Shown one piece after another: positions 6,343-10,522 of a stretch of 10,522 nt of DNA. The notes beneath the pieces were generated by a model. It had not been told where the DNA came from, did not search any database, and worked only from the letters and a program-made list of their open reading frames with translations. This DNA comes from Chloroflexota bacterium (lineage in GTDB: Bacteria; Chloroflexota; Dehalococcoidia; Plut-88900): the NCBI GenBank assembly GCA_022566235.1, contig JADFJI010000040.1:1-10522 (forward strand), written 5' to 3'. The number at the start of each line of letters is the position of its first letter. The first letter of the stretch is position 1. Both the position numbers and the translations under genes were made by a program.

Positions 6343-6738
6343 ATGGCGTTAAGTTTGGAAGAGGCAAACAAGGTGGTCCAGGCCACGATAGCCAAGGCCA
6401 GGGAGCTGAACATAAAGGTAAGCGTCGCCGTATGTGATCCCGGCGGCCGGTTGGTGGCATTCAGTCGAATGGACGGGACCATATGGGCAAGTGTCTACGG
6501 GTCCCAGGGCAAGGCGGCGACCTCGGCGGGCTTCGGTAGGGCCAGCGGAGAGTTGCAGGACCGGGCCGACCACCCGACTATTCGGGCGATAATAGCCGCC
6601 GACGGCGGCCGGATGATCCCGGGGCAGGGGGCCGTGCCCATCATTCGCAACGGAGTGGTGGAGGGGGCCTGTGGCGTGGGTGGGGGCACGGGGCAGGAGG
6701 ACGAGGTGTGCGCCAAGGCCGGCGTCGCCGCTCTCTAG
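6343..6738 (+). CDS. GlcG/HbpS-family (heme-binding-like) protein
   Basis: This 131-residue protein has the length of the GlcG/HbpS domain, whose characterised member HbpS binds heme and senses redox stress while many others have no known role. Family landmarks are VSVAVCDPGGRLVAFSRMDG (26-45), a KAATSAGFGRAS segment (57-68), GGRMIPGQGAVPI (88-100) and GVGGGTGQEDEVCAKAGVAAL (111-131). There is no signal peptide, so it is probably cytoplasmic. The ATG at 6343 is fixed by AAGGAGG at 6329-6335 with 7-nt spacing. It is transcribed divergently from pxpA. The stop codon TAG is made of the TA target dinucleotide plus the first base of the repeat element that follows, so the original C-terminus may have been slightly longer. 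A link to 5-oxoproline is not shown. Confidence 0.88.
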   Translation: MALSLEEANKVVQATIAKARELNIKVSVAVCDPGGRLVAFSRMDGTIWASVYGSQGKAATSAGFGRASGELQDRADHPTIRAIIAADGGRMIPGQGAVPIIRNGVVEGACGVGGGTGQEDEVCAKAGVAAL

Positions 6739-6888
6739 CAGGCTGATGAAATATGGGGAGCGCAGAGGGGCGAAGCCCCTTCGCCGGGAGTTTGAGGGTG
6801 TCCCTCAAATATAGTTTTCACCCCCTTCCTGGCCAGGAAGGGGGTAAGGGGGATGGTCGTCCCGACTTATCGGGATTCAGCACCCTGC
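6738..6888. mobile_element. MITE-like hairpin element, copy A, flanked by TA
   Basis: The ends read GCAGGCTGATGAA (from 6738) and, from the other end, GCAGGGTGCTGAA (reading back from 6888), matching at 11 of 13 positions. TA lies on both outer sides (6736-6737 and 6889-6890), as expected for a target duplication of IS630/Tc1-mariner-type elements. There is no coding capacity in 151 bp. Inside are four hairpins: 6766-6780, an 8-bp stem with TGT loop at 6791-6809, a 26-bp perfect palindrome at 6820-6845, and CCCGA-CTTA-TCGGG at 6861-6874. It lies between two convergent genes and probably acts as a two-way terminator. Confidence 0.6.
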
Positions 6889-6897
6889 TAAGACGAG

Positions 6898-8211
6898 TCA
6901 GGCACAGACGGAGCCTCCACAGGCCACGGGGCAACCGGCACAGCCGGATTTCACAGCTCCTACCGGGCCGTGGGTAGCGGTTACCGCTACGCCGGGCAGC
7001 GGTCCCTCCCTTTCCTGCTGAAAGAGGGGCAACTTGAGCTGGGCCTCCTGAGGCCTCTCCCCCGACACCCGTAGGAAGACCTCAGCCCGCTTTCTAACGA
7101 CCCCCATGGCCTTCAGATCCCTCCAGCTGTCGATGGAATGATAGCGACGCTGGCGGAGTATCCGCTCGGTGGAAAGGGGCCCTATGCCCGGGACGCGGAT
7201 CAGGTCGTCCCGGGAGGCGGCGTTGATGTCTACGGAGCCTGCCTCCAGGGTATGGGCAGCTATCATCGTCTTGGGGTCCACCTCGTGGTAGAGGAACCCC
7301 CGGTCATCGAAGCTCAGTTTCAACTCCTCTTCCTTGAACTTGTATACCCTGGTGAGCCAGTCCAACTGGTACAGGCGATGTTCCCTTATAGGCAGGGTGG
7401 CAGGATGCTCCTCCAAAGGGGTGTGACGAGCGGGTATGAAGCCCTGGTAGTAGACCCTTTTGAGATTCCAGTCCTTGTAAAGCTGGCGAACCCTCTGGAG
7501 TATGTCCCAGTCGGTCTCATCGTCAGCTCCGACCACGAACTGGGTAGCCTGGCCCACCGCGCCGTTCTCCCCGTATCGGTTTCGGATCAGGTCGTTGATC
7601 CAGGACATCTGGTCCAGGATCCAGGTCTGGTAGGGCTTGTGAGGACTTATGCGCTCCATCATCTCGGCGGAGGGGGTCTCGATATTGACGGAGAGGCGGC
7701 TGCCCAGGCGGAAGGCCTCCTCCACCAGAGGACGGGACGTGCCCGGCATAACCTTCAAGTGGATGTAACCTTTGTACCGGTACTTCTTGCGAATGGCCTC
7801 CACCACCTGTACCATCTTGTCCATGGTCTTGTCGGGACTGCCGGCGATCCCCGAGCTGAGGAAGAGGCCGTCCACCAGGTGTCGGTCTACGTACTGCATG
7901 AAAAGCCGTGACAGTTCGTCCACGGTGAAAGCCACCCGTTTCCTCGGCACGTATATGCTGTTGGGGCAATAGGCGCAGTCCAACATGCAGAAATCGGTGA
8001 ACATGGTGCGCATGAGGGAGATGTATTTGCCATTGGGCATGGCGGCCTTGTAGACCCCCGGAATGGGTTGGCGTTTAATGCCGAAGCGGGGCTGGGTAGG
8101 AGAGGCGGTAAACCTGGCTTGGGACTGAGACCTGTCCAGGACATCGTCTGTTGACATGCCGGATAGGGCCTGGAGCTTTTCATAGGCGTCGGGCTTGTGT
8201 TTAATCAGCAT
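6898..8211 (-). CDS. Radical SAM protein with HhH domain, UDG-linked putative DNA modification/repair family
   Basis: The protein has 437 residues. The radical SAM [4Fe-4S] motif is CMLDCAYC (C75, C79, C82; CX3CX2C), preceded by KYISLMRTMFTDF and followed by PNSIYVPRKR. A TIM-barrel region holds GLFLSSGIAGSPDKTM (115-130) and LSVNIETPS (173-181). A helix-hairpin-helix DNA-binding domain follows (VDINAASRDDLIRVPGIGP, 327-345). This arrangement fits the family named for its genomic link to a uracil-DNA-glycosylase-like protein; its reaction is unknown. The ATG at 8211 is preferred over 8223 because GGAGG (8221-8217) lies five bases upstream of it. The C-terminus ends in four cysteines (C424, C427, C431, C436). 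No UDG partner is in the window. It is divergent from mtnA. Confidence 0.9.
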   Translation of the reverse strand: MLIKHKPDAYEKLQALSGMSTDDVLDRSQSQARFTASPTQPRFGIKRQPIPGVYKAAMPNGKYISLMRTMFTDFCMLDCAYCPNSIYVPRKRVAFTVDELSRLFMQYVDRHLVDGLFLSSGIAGSPDKTMDKMVQVVEAIRKKYRYKGYIHLKVMPGTSRPLVEEAFRLGSRLSVNIETPSAEMMERISPHKPYQTWILDQMSWINDLIRNRYGENGAVGQATQFVVGADDETDWDILQRVRQLYKDWNLKRVYYQGFIPARHTPLEEHPATLPIREHRLYQLDWLTRVYKFKEEELKLSFDDRGFLYHEVDPKTMIAAHTLEAGSVDINAASRDDLIRVPGIGPLSTERILRQRRYHSIDSWRDLKAMGVVRKRAEVFLRVSGERPQEAQLKLPLFQQEREGPLPGVAVTATHGPVGAVKSGCAGCPVACGGSVCA

Positions 8212-8249
8212 CTGGGCCTCCATTCAAGATATAGGACTAATGTTCTATA

Positions 8250-8278
8250 TATTTAACACCTATCATGGAATCTGTCAA
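8250..8278 (-). promoter_or_regulatory. Candidate promoter of the radical SAM gene
   Basis: On the minus strand a perfect TTGACA (8278-8273) precedes an AT-rich stretch; at 17-nt spacing the -10 box is TAAATA (8255-8250), or TTAAAT at 16 nt. The implied leader is about 30 nt. The -35 box is convincing, while the exact -10 box is uncertain. Confidence 0.5.
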
Positions 8279-8284
8279 CACTCC

Positions 8285-8313
8285 TTGACACCCAATTTGG
8301 GGGCTGATAGCAT
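8285..8313 (+). promoter_or_regulatory. Sigma70-type promoter of mtnA-mtnP
   Basis: TTGACA (8285-8290) and TAGCAT (8308-8313) are separated by exactly 17 nt. The -35 box is perfect and the -10 box matches 4 of 6. The leader to the mtnA ATG is about 60 nt and contains the dyad TCACCT-C-AGGTGA (8358-8370), whose right arm is the only SD-like sequence for mtnA. Confidence 0.6.
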
Positions 8314-8382
8314 CGCCCAAGCATGGCACGCCTGCTAGGGACCCGGCGCCGGCGGCCTCACCTCAGGTGAAACATCCTCATC

Positions 8383-9420
8383 ATGAATACCATAGAGTGG
8401 GTCGATGGCAAGATAAGGCTCTTGGACCAGACCAGGCTACCTCTGGAAGAGGTGTACCTGGACCTGACCGATTACCAGTCCCTGGTGAGGGCGATAAAGG
8501 AGATGCGCATCAGGGGAGCCCCGGCCCTGGGCGTGGCCGCCGCTTACGGCGTCGCCCTGGGCGCGGCCGCAATAGATGAGGAGAGCAAGGAGGCTTTCGA
8601 ATCTCGCCTGGGGCCCGTCTACGAGGCCATCGTCGCCTCAAGGCCGACAGCGGTCAACATCAGGTGGGCGGTGGAACGGATGAGAAGGGTGGCAAGCGCT
8701 CACCGGGACGTCTCGGGGGTGAAGAAGGCCCTGCTGAACGAGGCCCTGGCCATCCACAGGCAGGACGAGGCCATCAACCATCGTATTGGCGCCCACGGGG
8801 CCGATCTGCTTCAGGGCAAGGGCACGGTGATGACCCACTGCAACGCCGGGGCCCTGGCCACCACCGGATACGGCACCGCCCTGGGAGTCGTGCGAGCGAC
8901 CATCGAGAGGGGAACGGCTCTAAAGGTCATGGCCACCGAGACCCGTCCTTTCCTGCAGGGCTCGCGCCTCACGGCCTGGGAGTTGGCCCGGGACCAGATA
9001 GACGTGACCCTGATCACCGACTCCATGGCCGGGCACTTCTTGAAAAAGGGCGACATCGACTGCGTAATCGTCGGGGCCGATAGGATAGCCGCCAACGGCG
9101 ACGTGGCCAACAAGATAGGCACCTACTCCATTGCGGTGCTGGCAAAAGAGAATGCCGTGCCCTTCTACGTGGCGGCCCCCATCAGCACCATCGACCTCTC
9201 AATCTCATCAGGGGAGGAGATTCCAATAGAGGAGAGGAGTCCAGAAGAGGTCCTCAGCTTCGCCGGAGTGCAGGTGGCCCCCCAGGAGGTAAAGGCGGCC
9301 AACCCGGCCTTCGATATCACCCCCTATCGGTATGTGTCTGCCATCGTCACCGAAAACGGCATAGCCCGGGAGCCGTACCTGGAGGAACTGAAGGCGTTGG
9401 TGGAGATGATCGAGGAGTAG
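8383..9420 (+). CDS. mtnA: S-methyl-5-thioribose-1-phosphate isomerase
   Basis: MtnA converts 5-methylthioribose-1-phosphate to methylthioribulose-1-phosphate in methionine salvage. At 345 residues it has the usual length. Diagnostic motifs are MRIRGAPALG (41-50), ASRPTAVNIRWA (85-96), THCNAGALATTGYGTALG (151-168) with catalytic Cys153, TETRPFLQGSRLTAWEL (185-201), VIVGADRIAANGD (228-240) with catalytic Asp232, and NKIGTYSIAVLA (243-254). The family also contains ribose-1,5-bisphosphate isomerase and eIF2B-like proteins, but the adjoining mtnP supports the MtnA call. The ATG at 8383 has only a weak, distant SD-like AGGTGA. It is followed after 12 nt by mtnP on the same strand. Confidence 0.95.
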   Translation: MNTIEWVDGKIRLLDQTRLPLEEVYLDLTDYQSLVRAIKEMRIRGAPALGVAAAYGVALGAAAIDEESKEAFESRLGPVYEAIVASRPTAVNIRWAVERMRRVASAHRDVSGVKKALLNEALAIHRQDEAINHRIGAHGADLLQGKGTVMTHCNAGALATTGYGTALGVVRATIERGTALKVMATETRPFLQGSRLTAWELARDQIDVTLITDSMAGHFLKKGDIDCVIVGADRIAANGDVANKIGTYSIAVLAKENAVPFYVAAPISTIDLSISSGEEIPIEERSPEEVLSFAGVQVAPQEVKAANPAFDITPYRYVSAIVTENGIAREPYLEELKALVEMIEE

Positions 9421-9432
9421 CAGGGAGGCCAA

Positions 9433-10296
9433 TTGGCCGAGGCACAGATAGGCATCATCGGCGGCAGTGGCCTGTATGACATGGAGGCCCTGACCGATAG
9501 GGAAGAGGTCAAACCCGAGACCCCTTTCGGTGAACCCAGCGACGCCATAGTCCTGGGGACCCTGGAGGGGACGCGGGTGGCCTTCCTCCCTCGCCACGGC
9601 AAAGGCCACAGGTTAAACCCGACCAATATCCCCGTCCGGGCCAACATCTTCGCCCTCAAGACCCTGGGGGTGACCCACGTGGTGTCTATAAGCGCCGTCG
9701 GCAGTCTGCGGGAGGAGATCCGACCCCTGGACATGGTAGTGCCGGACCAGCTCATAGACCGGACCAAGAGCCGGGTCAACAGCTTTTTCGAAGAGGAGCT
9801 GGTGGTACATGCGGCCTTCGCCGACCCGTACTGCCCAGCCCTAAGCCAGGCCCTCTACGATGTGGCATCCTCCGCCACAGAGCGAGTTCACAAAGGCGGC
9901 ACATTGATAGTCATGGAAGGACCCCTCTTCTCCACCAGGGCCGAGAGCGAGATGTACCGCTCCTGGGGGGCCAGCATCATCGGGATGACCGCTCTGCCCG
10001 AAGCGAAGCTGGCCCGGGAAGCGGAACTCTGCTATGCCACCCTGGCCTGTGCCACCGACTACGATTGCTGGCGCCCCGGCTATGACTCGGTGTCCGTCGA
10101 GCTTATCGTGGGAAATCTCATAAAGAACGTCGGTGCTGCTCAACGGATAATCCGAAACCTGATGGGCCTCATACCCGATCGCCGGGGCTGCGACTGTCAA
10201 AACGCGTTGAGAGACGCCATCATCACCTCCAGGGAGCGGATACCAGATCGCCTCAAGGATGAGCTGAGGCCTCTGATAGGGAAATACATATCGTAA
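9433..10296 (+). CDS. mtnP: S-methyl-5'-thioadenosine phosphorylase
   Basis: MtnP cleaves methylthioadenosine with phosphate to adenine and methylthioribose-1-phosphate, the substrate of MtnA. The 287-residue protein shows IGIIGGSGLY (6-15), LPRHGKGHRLNPTNI (52-66), the phosphate/ribose region SAVGSLREEI (87-96), EGPLFSTRAES (162-172), GMTALPEAKLAREAELC (184-200) and ATDYDCW (207-213). The DYD motif separates methylthioadenosine phosphorylases from purine nucleoside phosphorylases with Asn there. A late CDC motif (253-255) resembles that of thermostable archaeal-type enzymes. The start is TTG at 9433, with GGGAGG at 9423-9428 four bases upstream, and conserved sequence begins a few residues later. 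It is the second gene of an operon with mtnA. Some activity on other 6-oxo or 6-amino purine nucleosides cannot be ruled out. Confidence 0.94.
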   Translation: MAEAQIGIIGGSGLYDMEALTDREEVKPETPFGEPSDAIVLGTLEGTRVAFLPRHGKGHRLNPTNIPVRANIFALKTLGVTHVVSISAVGSLREEIRPLDMVVPDQLIDRTKSRVNSFFEEELVVHAAFADPYCPALSQALYDVASSATERVHKGGTLIVMEGPLFSTRAESEMYRSWGASIIGMTALPEAKLAREAELCYATLACATDYDCWRPGYDSVSVELIVGNLIKNVGAAQRIIRNLMGLIPDRRGCDCQNALRDAIITSRERIPDRLKDELRPLIGKYIS

Positions 10297-10355
10297 GAGG
10301 GAGTCCGTCCTGATGTAATCGGTATGGAAAGGGGTTGGGAGACAGGTTATTTGTC

Positions 10356-10393
10356 ATTCTTAGGAGACCTTCCCAGGAAGGATGCCGAAGAAT
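10356..10393. repeat. Two-tier inverted repeat downstream of mtnP
   Basis: Outer arms ATTCTT (10356-10361) and AAGAAT (10388-10393) enclose an inner stem CCTTCC-CA-GGAAGG (10368-10381). The flanking GTCATTCT and GAAGAATCC resemble a dispersed bacterial repeat type I recall, not checked. It begins 60 nt after the mtnP stop and may help terminate or protect that transcript; there is no U-run after it. Confidence 0.5.
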
Positions 10394-10473
10394 CCAGGTA
10401 GGAGGGGTCTACAGTCACTCTAGTACCTATTAGCCGAAATTAGCTAACGTTCGGTCGAGTGTCGTCGAGACTC

Positions 10474-10522
10474 CATCCTTCCAGTACTGGAAGGATGCCG
10501 GGGGCTTGTCCCGACAAGTCGT
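10474..10522. repeat. Palindrome plus hairpin at the right edge, possible partial copy of the hairpin element
   Basis: Positions 10474-10497 form a perfect 24-nt palindrome centred on CAGTACTG. It is followed by CTTGT-CCCG-ACAAG (10505-10518). The order of long palindrome, G-run, then a small GTCCCGAC-type hairpin is the same as in the right half of the element at 6738-6888. The element probably continues beyond the window. Confidence 0.5.

Noticed and set aside
6766..6874. Hairpin cluster as a CRISPR array
   Set aside because: The stems differ from each other and are not regularly spaced direct repeats; they belong to one MITE-like element.
8314..8382. Riboswitch in the mtnA leader (SAM or related)
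   Set aside because: The leader is only about 60 nt, with one short dyad over the SD-like site and none of the multi-helix core expected of a SAM riboswitch.

Overview
The window looks like a chromosomal segment from a GC-rich bacterium, roughly 60% GC by eye. Strong Shine-Dalgarno (SD) sequences, sigma70-type promoters (TTGACA, 17-nt spacers) and intergenic hairpin repeats would suit an uncultured Chloroflexota/Dehalococcoidia-type genome. That placement is an impression from gene content and repeat style, not a computed assignment. No rRNA, tRNA, CRISPR array or phage gene is visible.

Layout. Positions 1-2409 (minus strand) hold two tandem paralogous M20-family proteins; the downstream one runs off the left edge. 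A repeat-type hairpin (1062-1149) separates them. Positions 2410-2943 are gene-free: a promoter for the M20 pair, a stretch with little recognisable content, and a triple-hairpin repeat. Positions 2944-6124 (minus strand) form a compact operon in the order pxpA, pxpB, pxpC, SRPBCC protein. PxpABC is the prokaryotic ATP-dependent 5-oxoprolinase, which opens 5-oxo-L-proline to glutamate. A GlcG/HbpS-family gene (6343-6738) diverges from pxpA. A MITE-like element (6738-6888) follows it directly and contributes part of its stop codon. Positions 6898-8211 (minus strand) encode a radical SAM protein with a helix-hairpin-helix domain, of the type linked to uracil-DNA glycosylase. Divergent from it, across back-to-back TTGACA boxes, is the operon mtnA-mtnP (8383-10296), two steps of methylthioadenosine salvage. 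The right end (10297-10522) is gene-free and palindrome-rich.

How the genes work together. PxpA, PxpB and PxpC act as one enzyme. The SRPBCC gene overlaps the end of pxpC, so it is probably co-expressed, but its role is unknown. MtnP phosphorolyses methylthioadenosine and MtnA isomerises the resulting methylthioribose-1-phosphate. The two M20 proteins lie downstream of the 5-oxoprolinase operon on the same strand but have their own candidate promoter; any functional link is inference.

Most notable points: (1) the complete M20 protein lacks the canonical second-metal ligands and has Asn for the bridging Asp, and its paralogue shares every change that can be seen; (2) a hairpin repeat occurs in two clear copies and one probable partial copy, with stems conserved while the paired bases differ; (3) an imperfect 23-bp tandem duplication makes up the pxpB-pxpC junction; (4) pxpC has a C-terminal extension resembling a biotin-carrier domain without the biotin site.
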